Shown here: positions 1 to 9,827 of the stretch, piece by piece
Layout of the letters: every line of letters starts with the position of its first letter
Numbering within the stretch: position 1 is the first letter of the stretch
Origin: Toxorhynchites rutilus septentrionalis
Lineage: Eukaryota; Arthropoda; Insecta; Diptera; Culicidae
NCBI RefSeq assembly: GCF_029784135.1
Contig: NC_073745.1
Location: forward strand, 164,547,328 to 164,611,327
Length of the DNA: 64,000 nucleotides
Direction of reading: 5' to 3'
Notes under the pieces: model-generated
The model's input: the letters and a program-made list of their open reading frames with translations, nothing else
What the model was told of the DNA's origin: nothing
Databases searched by the model: none
Program-made: the position numbers and the translations under genes

Positions 1-237
1 CGCCGGCGTGAAGTTTTTTCGGTTGCACGCCAAACGGCACGTCAGCCTGGTGTGTTCATACATCGGTAAGAACACACACGATTAATCGTAAGCGTCACAC
101 GCCCCGACCAAGCCACGCTGACGCTCCGCTGCAGTGAGAACAAGGCCTAAACTCTTTACAAGAGATGTTTGATTCACCTATGCGATGTACTCCATCGTAA
201 GAATATTTTATTTTTCAATAGAGAATAGCAACGAATA

Positions 238-430
238 CAAAAATAAGTTGAGAATACTGGGGCAAGGTTTGGACGCAAGTCGTGACTTCATTCGTGTAAT
301 GAGTAAACTTATGTCCAACCACTACTCGCTAGATGTCTCCACAGAATAAATCTTGTTCAAATCAATGTCTGTCGGTGTGGAAACGACGACGGTATATGTG
401 TAGCGCACTTCATTCCTGGATGTTTCTGAT
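238..430 (+). pseudogene. Remnant of RNase H-type LINE ORF2 C-terminus
   Basis: Translation of about 255-345 gives GLDASRDFIRVMSKLMSNHY, which closely matches the C-terminal part of the larger ORF at 1459-3213 (GLNVGRDFICVISRLMSNHY). A degraded Cys-x-Cys-Gly zinc-binding segment follows at about 363-410, with frameshifts. No catalytic region is left. It is an older, independent copy of the same LINE family as 1201-3733, and I infer the bases before it (1-237) belong to no recognisable gene. Confidence 0.55.
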
Positions 431-819
431 TGCGAGCTTGATGTTGATGGCACCATCAACAGTAAAAGGAAAAACTCAAGTATTCCGTCCAACGTGATTC
501 TTGACGAGAGTCAGCATCCCCTGAAGATGCGTGTGAAATGTTTGCGACACATTTTACGTCAGTCTTCGAACAAAGAACAACTTGTGATGTTGATGCGACA
601 TCTGCTGCATTTGGTACTCCGGCTGACTTCTTGGATCTGTCCATATTCACAGAAACTCCAGTTATGGTGCTTTCAGCAACGAGAAAACTGAAGAACTCGA
701 GAAGAACTGTGTTCTGTCGGTGTTCAACCTTTTACAGCTATTTTCAATGCATTTTGAGCAAGGTAAATTCACAACATTATGGAATGAGTTATTTATGTTT
801 TCTGTGAGCGGGATATAAA

Positions 820-1112
820 GACGCGTCCACATTACGCCAATCGGCCTTGGCCGCCCGGTAAAGCCGAAAACCGACTCGAATCAAACCGAACCCAACCCGA
901 AACAAGTGGGTCCGGATCGAAGAAACTCGAACCAAAACAAAACGAAGTAAATTAGCGTTGACGACATTGTGCTTCGTGTGTTCGTGACGGCTTCGTGCAT
1001 CCGATGGGGCTTCGGCTTTGTGCACCCGATGGGACGTCCACATTACATAACGAACCGAATGTGCCGCCTGGTACAGGCCGATCGGCATCATTCGGCATAA
1101 TGTGGACGCGCC
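820..1112. mobile_element. MITE with about 19-bp terminal inverted repeats
   Basis: The left end GACGCGTCCACATTACGCC (820-838) is the near-perfect reverse complement of the right end at 1094-1112 (17 of 19 positions). A third, internal copy of the terminal motif (ACGTCCACATTAC) lies near 1033-1045. The 293-bp unit has no coding capacity. It sits inside the LINE relict between two adjacent RT segments, so it is an insertion. A target-site duplication is not clear; the flanks are TATAAA and TTAAGAAA. Confidence 0.75.
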
Positions 1113-1188
1113 TTAAGAAACTATCGTGATATCACCAGTCTTTCGGCGGTATCCAAGTCGTTCGAGATTATCTTGAATTGCTCGAAAC

Positions 1189-1200
1189 ATTACTTATCAA
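1189..1200. repeat. Left target-site duplication of LINE insertion
   Basis: ATTACTTATCAA occurs here and again at 3734-3745, exactly at the two ends of the inserted LINE. Joining the flanks at this word restores the interrupted RT reading of the host LINE relict. Confidence 0.85.
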
Positions 1201-3733
1201 TTTCCAAATCGCATTTGCTCGCAAAGAACAAATGGCTTCCGTTTTTCTCGATATCAAAGGGGCATTTGATTCAGTTTCCATGGAAATTTTCTCAGAGAAG
1301 TTTCATAATCGTGGACTTTCACCAATTCTTAACAATTTTCTGTACAATTTACTGTCAGAAAAACACATGATTTTCTCTCATGGCAGCTCGAAATCTTCTC
1401 GTTACAGTTTTATGGGCCTACCACAAGGCTCCTGCCTAAGCCTCCTCTTGTACAGTTTTTGGATGATTGTCTAACTAGAGACTGCACGCTGAGACAACTT
1501 GCAGACGATGGAGTTATTTCCATCACGGGTACTAATCCCGCCGTTCTGCAAAAGTCGTTGCAAGATACCCTGAACAATCTGTTCACGTGGGCCCTCAAGC
1601 TGGGTATCGAATTCTCTACGGAGAAAACTGAAATGGTCGTTTTTTCTAGGAAGCACGAACCCGCCCAATTCCAGCTTCACCTATCCGGCAAAACGATCCA
1701 ACACTCTATGTTTTTCAAATACCTGGGTGTATATTTTGATTCTAAGTGTACCTGGGGAAGACACATTGCGTATTTGAAACAGAAATGCCAGCAAAGAATC
1801 AATTTTCTCCAAACAATTGCCGGAACATGGTGGGGTGCCCATCCAGGAGACCTCATTCAGTTGTACAAAACAACGATATTATCAGTGTTAGAATATGGCA
1901 GTTTTTGCTTCCGATCAGCTGCCAGAATTCATATTCTCAAGCTGGAGAGAATACAATATCGTTGCTTGCGTATAGCCATGGGGTGTTTGCATTCGACACA
2001 TACGATGAGTCTCGAAGTTTTGGCAGGAGTACCCCCGCTTACTCTTCGGTTCACAGAATTATCCTACAGATTTCTCATCCGTTGCAAGATCATGAATCCA
2101 TTGGCGATTGATAACTTCGAAAATCTACTCCAACTGACTCCTCAGTCAAGTTTTATGTCTTTATACCATGAGTACCTTACCCACGACGTGCACCCTTCAC
2201 CAGGAATCTCCAACCAAGTTTGCTTCCCTTACTTCTGCAATTCCTCTGTCATTTTTGATCTGTCCATGCGACAAAAAATCCATGGAATCCCAGATCACCT
2301 ACGCTCCGATGCTATTCTGCCGATATTTTCGGCAGAATATGGGAAAGTTGGATCTGATAAAATGTTCTTTACTGACGGTTCATTCATAAACGGGTCCACT
2401 GGCTTCCGCATCTTCAATGAAAATTCCAGTGCCTCTTTCAAACTCAAAGATCCTTGTTCCGTGTATGTCGCTGAACTGGGTGCGATATATTACGCATTAG
2501 GGATCATTGAAACATTGCCCATCGACCACTATTTTATTTTTTCAGACAGTCTCAGCTCAATAGAGGCAATCCGCTCAATAAAAGTTGATAAACGCTCATC
2601 TTATTTCCTAACAAGAATAAGACAACTATTGAGTGTTTTGGTCGAAAAATTATTCAAGATTACCTTAGCATGGGTTCCCTCTCATTGCTCGATTCCGGGG
2701 AATAAGAAAGCGGACTCGCTAGCTAAGGTGGGCGCTTTAGAAGGCACACTTTTTGAAAGGCAAATTGCTTATAATGAATTTTTCCACATTCCTCGTCAGT
2801 ATACGCTCGTAAGTTGGCAGCGCATGTGGAGTGGTGATGAGTTCGGTCGTTGGTTACACACGATTATCCCTAAGGTCTCGACGAGTGCATGGTTCAAGGG
2901 ATTGAATGTAGGTCGTGATTTCATTTGCGTGATATCTCGGCTTATGTCCAATCACTACAACCTAAACGCGCATCTCTATCGCATTGGGCTCGCAGCAAAC
3001 AATCTTTGTGATTGTGGCGATGGCTACCACGACATCGAGCATGTTGTCTGGTCGTGTATCCAGTTCCATGCTGCTCGCTCTCAGCTCTCTAGAGCACTGA
3101 GAGCACAAGGCAGACAATCGGATATCCCCGTCCGGGATATCTTAGGTAGCCGGGATCCTGATCTTCTGCTTCATCTATACCTGTTCCTCAGAAACGCCGA
3201 TGTCAACGTTTAATGATGTTTCCTTCGTTGTGTCCCCGTTTCATATCCCTCCTATCCGATCGATAAAGTTTTACTTAGTCGCGGCAATACATACACACAC
3301 TCTTTACAGATGCACGGGCCGAAGGTTGTGCAGTCCACTGATCATTCAACAAGAGCCAAAGGTTGTACCGCTCATGACAACTCTACACGAGCTGATGATT
3401 GCGCCGGCTAGTGACCATTCTATCCTGGATTCCTCGAGTCGAGAAAGACGCACCACGCTAGATATGGGGTACAGACTAGGGGGGCGTTGCTGATTAATGG
3501 TCAGCTGCATCCCAATAGGAAGTATCCCGTGTCGGGCACACGTACAGAGCATCGAAGACTGCGACATACCAATTATGAGAACACTTGTAATACTAACCTC
3601 GAGCCAACCGCGAGTAATCGGTTACATATTACTAACATAGTTGTAAGACAAAAATTGTCAAAATATTGGACTCCCGGCCCCGTCAGGCTAACGCCACATG
3701 TGCCTTAATAAAATATATATTTTGGAAAAAAAA
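1201..3733 (+). mobile_element. 5'-truncated LINE with RNase H domain (I/R1-like)
   Basis: The element begins abruptly inside the RT domain and ends in an A-rich tail (TTTGGAAAAAAAA). It is flanked by the 12-bp duplication ATTACTTATCAA, the signature of target-primed reverse transcription with 5' truncation. It carries RT, then RNase H, then a Cys/His zinc segment, then a roughly 520-bp 3' UTR. The combination of RT plus RNase H points to the I/R1/LOA group; the exact clade cannot be fixed by eye. The 3' UTR recurs on the minus strand at 23036-23456, so the family has been mobile elsewhere. Confidence 0.85.
1203..3213 (+). pseudogene. LINE ORF2 fragment: RT (partial), RNase H, zinc motif
   Basis: The first stretch (to about 1450) contains RT motifs FLDIKGAFDSV and GLPQGSCLS. 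A frameshift or small deletion at about 1455 moves the frame to 1459-3213, where QLADDGV corresponds to the catalytic xADD box. The RNase H domain (about 2365-2730) keeps all expected acidic and His residues: FTDGS, VAELGA, FSDSLS, PSHCS and KKADSLA. A C-terminal CDCGDGYHDIEHVVWSC zinc-like motif lies at about 3008-3058. The protein would have made cDNA at a nicked chromosomal site and removed template RNA. The N-terminal endonuclease and ORF1 are missing, so the copy is dead despite a 584-codon open stretch. Confidence 0.85.
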
Positions 3734-3745
3734 ATTACTTATCAA
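3734..3745. repeat. Right target-site duplication of LINE insertion
   Basis: Second copy of ATTACTTATCAA, directly after the A-rich LINE tail. See 1189-1200. Confidence 0.85.
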
Positions 3746-4436
3746 CTCGGCGATCGGTCGATACAAACCTTTTAGATTTCACTAGTACCTGTATCAACGC
3801 ACAGGAGGAAAGGGTGCAATTGGACGTAAGATATACCGATCTAGATGCTGCATTCGATAAGATCGACTATAAAATCCTACTCTGCAAACTTTCGCGACAT
3901 GGAGCATCCTAATAACGTGGTTGAAATCGTACTTGACTGGAAGAAGTCTTCGGGTGCGATTTCAATCTACACTGCTTTCTTTTTTTACCTGTAGAGTAAA
4001 TCGACGACTGGGATTTATTTCCAAAACCATTCAACCATTCCATATCATAAAGTGATACTCAGATTTTCGTGAAACGTGATAGTTTTGTTCCTTATCGTTA
4101 AATATTAGATCCGTTTTTTTCATTAGGGTGCCCATTTCCATTTTAGCGTGATTCGAAAAATCATTTTTTCCTCTTTTCTAAAAACGGATTTTTTCAAAAA
4201 ATCATAACTTTTTAACTAATGGAACGATTCAGATGATCGACATATCATATCAAAGCTATTTAGATAGTCTTTTACTAAAAAAATATTAGACTTGCAAAAA
4301 ATTGGATTCTATTTTCGTAATTATTGATTGTATTAGTTTTTTATTGTTTTCATGGCTTTGGACTAGAGGGCGCTATATTTTATATATTTTTCTCGAAAGC
4401 AGAGGTCTTTTTTACATAACATATCCAAAAATCAGG

Positions 4437-4768
4437 GTACTCCCGTAGCCGAGTGGTTAGCGTCACACCTAACATGCCGGGGGTTCGGGTTCGATTCCCG
4501 TTCTGGTCGGGAGAATTTTTCGTCAAACAAATTTTCTCCGACTTGCACTGTGGTCACGCGTATTCTAGAGCTTGCCACTCACAATGCATTCAAGGCGTGT
4601 CATTTGGCATAGAAATTTCAACTAAGCTAGAGGCGAATGAACTGCAAAGTTTAGAGCCTCTTAAAAACAAAGAGGCAAAGCAAAGCAACTGAGTACTAAT
4701 AAAAAAATGACGCAAGTAATACTACGTTGAGAAGGCGAAGTTCCTCTAGGAACGTTAGACGAGATTTT
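4437..4768 (+). mobile_element. tRNA-derived SINE, copy 1
   Basis: The head resembles a tRNA and has pol III promoter boxes: A box TAGCCGAGTGG (4446-4456) and B box GGTTCGATTCC (4488-4498). A conserved tRNA-unrelated body follows (GACTTGCACTGTGGTCACGCG, ATTCAAGGCGTG, TGACGCAAGTAATACTACG). Further copies lie at 8908-9192, 38617-38709, 47574-47756 and, on the minus strand, 54975-55192 and 47757-47815. It is inserted in the AT-rich repeat and itself contains a 59-bp insertion. Confidence 0.85.
4627..4685 (+). mobile_element. 59-bp retroelement 3'-end insertion in the SINE
   Basis: Comparison with the SINE copy at 8908-9192 shows extra sequence here, flanked by CAACTAAG (4619-4626) and CAACTGAG (4686-4693), an 8-bp target-site duplication with one mismatch. 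The insert contains a stem (AGAGGC pairing with GCCTCT around GAATGAACTGCAAAG) and a CAAAG-repeat tail. The same 3' end occurs on the minus strand near 41400-41450 and partly at 31563-31590. It is probably an extremely 5'-truncated LINE or SINE copy that kept only the 3' stem-loop and tail. Confidence 0.65.
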
Positions 4769-5544
4769 TGTCGTTTTTGAGTTTTGATTTTTTCAAAGTT
4801 AGTCCGATAATCAATTTTCCCCTTTTTCACCAACAATGACTTATTCCAAAAAATTCATAACTTTTGAACTAGTAGACCGATTTAGATGATCGACATATCA
4901 AATTAAACCCATATTTTTGGAAAAATCATTACACTGGAAAAAATGGATTTAGTTTTCGTAGTTATTGATTGTATTTGTTTACATGTTAATTTTGAAAAAA
5001 AAACATAACTTAAAAACATTAAACTTCACATATTTGATTCTTGGATATGTTATGTGAAAAACTCAGTTTTCAAGGAAAAAATATAAAAAAATATAATAAC
5101 CAATACATATCAATAATTACGAAAATAAAATCCTATTGTTTGCAACTTTTTCTTTTTTATGAAAAAAAGGAAAAAAGAGGAATCGATTCCGTTGTATGTG
5201 CAATACAACGATTCAGCTAATAGTTCTGTTATCTCGTCTGAAAGCATCAGGAATATTACATGCATTGAAATGCTTTCGTCACCACTTAACCACCGCTCTC
5301 AAATACTAGTATAAAATTTGTGTAATATATATGGCATAGCAATATAAGATCAATATGAACGGGTGGAACGAGAGACACATTGCAAATAAGCACGGATTGA
5401 AACTTTTCGCATACTTTTTCAATACATGGCCCCGATCGAGAAGGATATAGATTCACGTTTATGCTCTCCTTTTTGCTCTTAGTAAATACTTCCCAACCTA
5501 ATTATATTATGAGGTGTAATATTGTCATACATTTATGCAACAGC

Positions 5545-5630
5545 ACCAGTAGTTATGTGGATAGCGTGGTTGCGTAAAACAGCTAGAAAGCCGGCCTTGG
5601 TTCGATCCCCGTTGACATCGTTTATATTTT
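5545..5630 (+). mobile_element. Degraded tRNA-like SINE head (second family)
   Basis: TTATGTGGATAGCGTGG resembles an A box and GGTTCGATCCC (about 5597-5607) matches a B box at a spacing of about 45 bases. No acceptor-stem complementarity or CCA context makes a real tRNA gene. The head differs from the SINE at 4437. The stretch 5166-5544 and 5640-6230 shows no gene. Confidence 0.4.
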
Positions 5631-6244
5631 TTTGTGTAAAATCCCAAGCTGACGTTCAGTCTGAGAGACAGAGATGTCTGCTCCCATACATACAAACATG
5701 TTTAAGTTTTTGAAAACTGTGCTTTTATTTGTTTATTTCACCCTTCAGCACTCGAAAAAGCATTTTTTTCTGCCGAAGATCAAATGTTTTCTGCCAACGC
5801 TAGTTTGAGTGTGGAATCGATCCTTAAATGTATTACCGCCCACCCATACCAATCCTTACTAGCGTGTCTCTTTTTGAGTCTTTTAAAAAAAATTGAGCCG
5901 TTCTCCAGCAAACTTAACAGAGTCTCTTCGAGATGGGGCAGAAGCTGTAGACGGTACGTCTGACATCAAGACGATGAAGATGTATTCCGGATGTGTCATC
6001 AACAAGAAGAGAATATAGAACACAATATGGGAAGTTGTTCATTTTTGGCCAACATAACCTACACCGAGCTTCATGTGGTATATTAGAAGACCGTACCGAA
6101 CTACCGGTATTAGCCTGCACCTATTCTGGAAAATTACCGTTTCAAGTTGTACTATGATCGTGCTGTGAATCGAGAGGTCGATCACTCTCGATTTACAACC
6201 ACAACCTTCCAGATATTATAGTTTACGACAAGAGAAACCGAGGG

Positions 6245-6440
6245 GGTCTTCGTAGCCTAATGGGTTGCGTGTCCGCTACTAAGTGAACAATCATGAGCTT
6301 ATAACCCATTGCCCTCAACTGACCATCTTTGTGTGTTATTCTAGCTACCACGTCCACGCAACAATCATTATGTGATGGTGATCCCAGCCTCTCATTCCAC
6401 ATACGATCGATCTGCTGCATCGGTAATTGGTGCTATTTAT
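6245..6440 (+). mobile_element. tRNA-like SINE relic (third family)
   Basis: CGTAGCCTAATGGGTTGCG near 6251-6269 looks like a tRNA D-arm/A-box region, with a degraded B-box region near 6293-6310 (ATGAGCTTATAACCC) and a body with repeated TCGATC words. Interpretation rests on the A-box-like head only. Bases 6440-6750 contain no recognised gene. Confidence 0.35.
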
Positions 6441-6839
6441 AAACACAACAATGGGAGCCTCATATCAACAGTCCTGCTGTGTCCAACTGTGAACATTCGA
6501 ACAATAGAAATATTCTTAGGCTTCATGTGTTGTGTATCGATAGAAAAGGAATGATTACTCTTACGTCTAAATGGCTAATACAATAGACATAGATAAAAAT
6601 GTGTATCGATGAGATAGAAATAGTTTTACGTCTATATGACTACTGTGTAATATACAACATGAGAAAAAATGTACACGATAAATTTGGCTGTTGCAGCTGA
6701 ATTGTTAGATGAGCCTAATAATAAAAATAAAACAGATGGGATAAAAAAAGAGAAACCGACAAGTCACCACCATTGTCAATGTCACCAATCTGCTGAACCA
6801 AAATCTGGAGGAAACCCATGATCACAAGATTTGCAAGTA

Positions 6840-8105
6840 ACGGGTGTTAAATAAAAAATGAGAATTTTTTCAATCACATACAAAAAAAAAAAATTTTTTT
6901 TGTCGATTTCAGTATTTTCTATTAATAACATAATGTATTTTCTTCAAAAAAATGTCAGTGAATGTTTGAGTAAGGCCCGTGGTCTGCTGTTCGACTCAAC
7001 TTTGTCGCGATGCTCTCACAAGAACGTTGTACGGCACTTACGTCCATTTTCCGGATACAATTCCGGATTCTTGTAGTCAGTTGCTTCGTGTCCTTGGCCC
7101 TCCAATTGTTTTTATACACTAGGGCACTGAGTGAGCCAAAGAAATCCTCTATTGGGCGGCACTGGGGCAAGTTTGTTGAGTTACGATCGTTCGGCACGAA
7201 AGGTATCTTTTTCTCCTCAAGATACGCCAGCGTCTTCTTGGCGTAATGGGAAGACGCCTTGTCCGGTCAGAAGACGTACTTCCTATCCGCGTGATGCTCG
7301 TTCAGGAACGGCAGCAGGATTTAATCGAGGCACTCTTCTCGATAGATTTGTTCGTTGATTACCAGACCCGGTCGGAAATGGCGATGTACAACATAACATT
7401 TTTTTCAAACTTCTGCTTGAACTTGTATTTCACTTCAGGCGGTGTGGATGACTTGTCGCTGGAGTAGTAATTATCATTTCCTGGAATATGCGTTTTGGAC
7501 AACGGAAAATAGCATTCGTCATCCAGAACGAAAGACGTCCCGCGGTATTTTTTTGTCATCCACCGACACTGTGATTTAACCGTTCCAATCTGCTCCTCCG
7601 TGTACTCCGGCGACCTCGTCTTCTTCCTGCAGACGATTCCTTCCATCTTGAGGGTCCGATGGATCACGTGGGAGTAGCCATATTTCCGACCGGCGTCACG
7701 CAGGCTGGTTGCGTCCTTGTTGTCAAACAGCTTCTTTAACGATGTCTTCCTCTGCTTCGTCATTATCGTTACCGGACGACCACTTCCGACCTTCCGCTCT
7801 ACGTTCAGGGAAGCCAGGATACGATATACCGTACTGACAGGTACATTTTCTTCCTTAAAATGTGCCACCGTGAACTTTTTTCCTTGCTGGAAATGCGTTT
7901 CGTAGAACCGTACAATGCGTTCGCGGAGCACGTGCTGTTTCGACGCCATCTTTGCTTTGACTAAATTCAAACTAGCAAAACCAAACACGCCTACTGTTTC
8001 TAGGGAGCCCAAAGAGCAATTTTCTTGGAGAAAGAAAATTTTACGCTCTTTATTTGAGTTACTGAAAGGTATTGAAAAAATTTTCATTTTTTATTTAACA
8101 CCCGT
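6840..8105 (-). mobile_element. mariner-like element, DD37E type, with TIRs and TA duplication
   Basis: Terminal inverted repeats begin ACGGGTGTTAAATAAA on both ends (left from 6840, right ending 8105) and extend about 35 bp with a few mismatches. TA dinucleotides flank both ends (6838-6839 and 8106-8107). The length of about 1.27 kb is normal for mariner elements. The transposase runs on the minus strand and is defective. Confidence 0.85.
6955..7949 (-). pseudogene. mariner-like (DD37E) transposase, broken
   Basis: The likely start is the Met of MASKQHVLRERIVRFYE at 7949, not the upstream in-frame Met at 8087. An N-terminal helix-turn-helix region (VPVSTVYRILASL) binds the ends. The first catalytic Asp is in FVLDDECYF. 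The ORF breaks at 7359, then continues in another frame with two stops (CLD-stop and VF-stop-PDK). The second Asp is in PDKASSHYAKK and the last acidic residue in RPIEDFFG; counting the residues between them gives 37, hence DD37E. The product would cut and paste the element at TA sites. The frameshift and two stops make this copy inactive. Confidence 0.8.
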
Positions 8106-8907
8106 TACCCGATCATTGGCCTGAACCTCAAGGAACTGTGGGAGCTGAGATAGGTCTCAAAAACTGTTCCAGCCTTCCTCCTTGTGACTGGAACTGTCTC
8201 GAATGCGCTTCTGGAAGCCGCTAAAGGCGTTGAACATGTAGAAAGAATTGTCCGGCATCCTTAAGTCGGTTAACATTAGCACCTGTGCGATTGTTCAACA
8301 ATTCTTTGTTCAAGACTAAAGAGCACGAACATACAGATAACTGTATTCCGCAAAGCTTAGTCCCACTTTGGCATTAAGAATCCGCGGCCTTGTAATATTT
8401 TCTCGCTGGGTTCGCCTAGCTCGCCAAGATGTGTCTAAACTCTGCCAAACCTATCCATATCATTTTTTAGAAGCCGAACTCTTTTACCTAAAACATCAAC
8501 ATTTCTGGGAGATAATTTTTTTCGGTTTTGGAATGAAGATATTTTCTTATTTACTGATACTGATTTTTCTCATTCACTGATTTTCTGAAACTCGTGAGCT
8601 TGTAACCGCTGATATTCGTTCTTTTTACATCAAATGTCAAAAATATTTTGTGTAGTAAATTGTAAACTGCGCCCCGAATTTGGATGGAATGGAAAGCGAT
8701 CTCGAAGTAAGCGAAAAATCATGCGTATATCTGGCAGCCAAGAAACAAAATTGCCTTACTGGGGTGGGTCAAAGGTACTAGTGAATTACTAGACTAGAAA
8801 TACATTGTTTGGTGTGTCTTTTGGAATGTTGTTATCATAAGGTCATGATTTTTCAAATATGCCTTCCAAAATTGATGTATTTGGTGGTGATGACATTCCC
8901 TTTTGTG

Positions 8908-9192
8908 TGCTCCCGTGGCCGAGTGGTGTGCGTTACACATTATCATGCCAGGGGTTCGGATTCGATTCCCATTCTGGTCGGGGGAATTTTTCGTAAAAGA
9001 AATGTTCTCCGAATTGCACTGTGGTCACGCGTATTCTAGAGCTTACCAGTCAGAATGCATTCAAGGCGTGTTATTTGGCATAGAAATCTCAACTAAGTAC
9101 TAACAAAAATGACGCAAGTAATACTACGTTGAGATGGCGAAGTTATCCTAGGAACGTTAGAGCCATTTAATAATAATAAGAAAAAGAAGAAG
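8908..9192 (+). mobile_element. tRNA-derived SINE, copy 2
   Basis: Same family as 4437-4768, without the 59-bp insert, and with B box GGTTCGGATTCGATTCCC region at about 8951-8968. It ends in AATAATAATAAG then AAGAAGAAG, a microsatellite-like tail. Flanks CATTCCCTTTT (before) and CTTCCCCTTTT (after) may be a diverged target-site duplication. This copy is the best reference for the intact family. Confidence 0.85.
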
Positions 9193-9827
9193 ACTTCCCC
9201 TTTTCATTCGTTGAGCCCCGAATCGTTCTTGCTACGCTTTCCATTCAGCTTGCATCAAGAGCAGTTGAACAATATCAGTGTTGGTTCCAGCTTCCGAAGA
9301 TATTTATTTTATGAAAAAAAAATAGTCAGAAATTCGATTAGAAAGTAGTCACATATCGTAAACAGTTCCTTATTTTGTGACGGTCTGTCCCAGTGATCAA
9401 CGTTTTTCTAACGAAAAGCTCAACGACAGTTTCTAGGGACCAACAATACCGCGAAATACCGTGATCGTGTAACATAAAATTGATTAATTTCTTTGAGAAT
9501 CTTCAAAGCCTAAAGATTGTTAATAATGACATTACCGGTAGGCTGATTAGTACAGTGAGCATTGGTAATGACATAGTTTTTACAGTAATGATGTGCGGAA
9601 ATAAAAACATCCGAATTCGCATCATAATTGACCGTAATTCCAACTTTATAATGCTATTATTATGAAAATCGTGATAAAGTATTGTCATTAACGGTGATCG
9701 TAAAAGAGCCGCTTAAGGTTTAAGATCGTCATTAACGCCAATCCAGCGGAAATTGAGCATCGAGTTATAGCACACCAAATAAACTAATGGTCGTAATGGT
9801 TCGAGGCTACTACAGAATATCATAATA
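9193..9827. other. Non-coding stretch, nothing recognised
   Basis: AT-rich DNA without credible ORFs or terminal repeats. A short open stretch at 9480-9665 is low-complexity and has no recognisable domain. Confidence 0.5.

Larger units (their letters stand above)
490..3970 (+). mobile_element. Jockey/Loner-like LINE relict, split in three pieces
   Basis: Three collinear pieces read as one non-LTR reverse transcriptase. Piece 1 (about 535-805) contains KMFATHF-like and LSATRKLKNS segments, matching the region just upstream of RT in the LINE at 58873-61389. Piece 2 (1115-1200) reads NYRDITSLSAVSKSFEIIL, the RT motif that is NYRGITSLCACSKLFEIIM in that LINE. Piece 3 (3746-3960) reads SVDTNLLDF then DLDAAFDKIDYKILL, corresponding to SVNTNLVEF and DLKAAFDRVDHQILL. 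Piece 1 is separated from piece 2 by a MITE (820-1112), and piece 2 from piece 3 by an RNase H LINE (1201-3733). Removing the inserts restores the order of RT motifs. The copy is full of stops and indels and must be inactive. Confidence 0.7.
4020..5165. repeat. AT-rich inverted-repeat element, copy 1
   Basis: Left arm (to 4437) and right arm (5034-5165) are inverted copies: ACATAACATATCCAAAAATCA near 4416-4435 faces TTCTTGGATATGTTATGTG near 5037-5055, and the similarity continues outward through the AATTATTGATTGTATT segment. A further module at 4780-4985 repeats the left arm in direct orientation (TAGATGATCGACATATCA at both). The outer end carries ATTAGGGTGCCCATTTCC. Related copies lie at 25727-26165 and 55200-56955. 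No coding sequence is seen. I infer a non-autonomous DNA transposon or foldback family. Confidence 0.6.
6755..8450 (-). pseudogene. Unrecognised degraded coding sequence interrupted by a mariner
   Basis: On the minus strand, flanking the mariner, the sequence reads as protein. From about 8420 down: NITRPRILNAKVGLSFAEYS; after a frameshift near 8280, MLTDLRMPDNSFYMFNAFSG; then HKEEGWNSF, a TGA, and DLSQLPQFLEVQANDRV up to the mariner at 8106. If the mariner and one TA copy are removed, the same frame continues at 6839 with LANLVIMGFLQILVQQIGDI. Coding-like composition on both sides of the insertion argues for a real former gene. At least one frameshift and one stop predate or accompany its decay. 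I do not recognise the family; it could be a host pseudogene, another transposon, or an endogenous viral sequence. Confidence 0.5.

Noticed and set aside
4440..4515. A canonical tRNA gene, from the A and B boxes
   Set aside because: The same head recurs several times with a shared non-tRNA body, and I see no complete acceptor stem. It is a SINE head.
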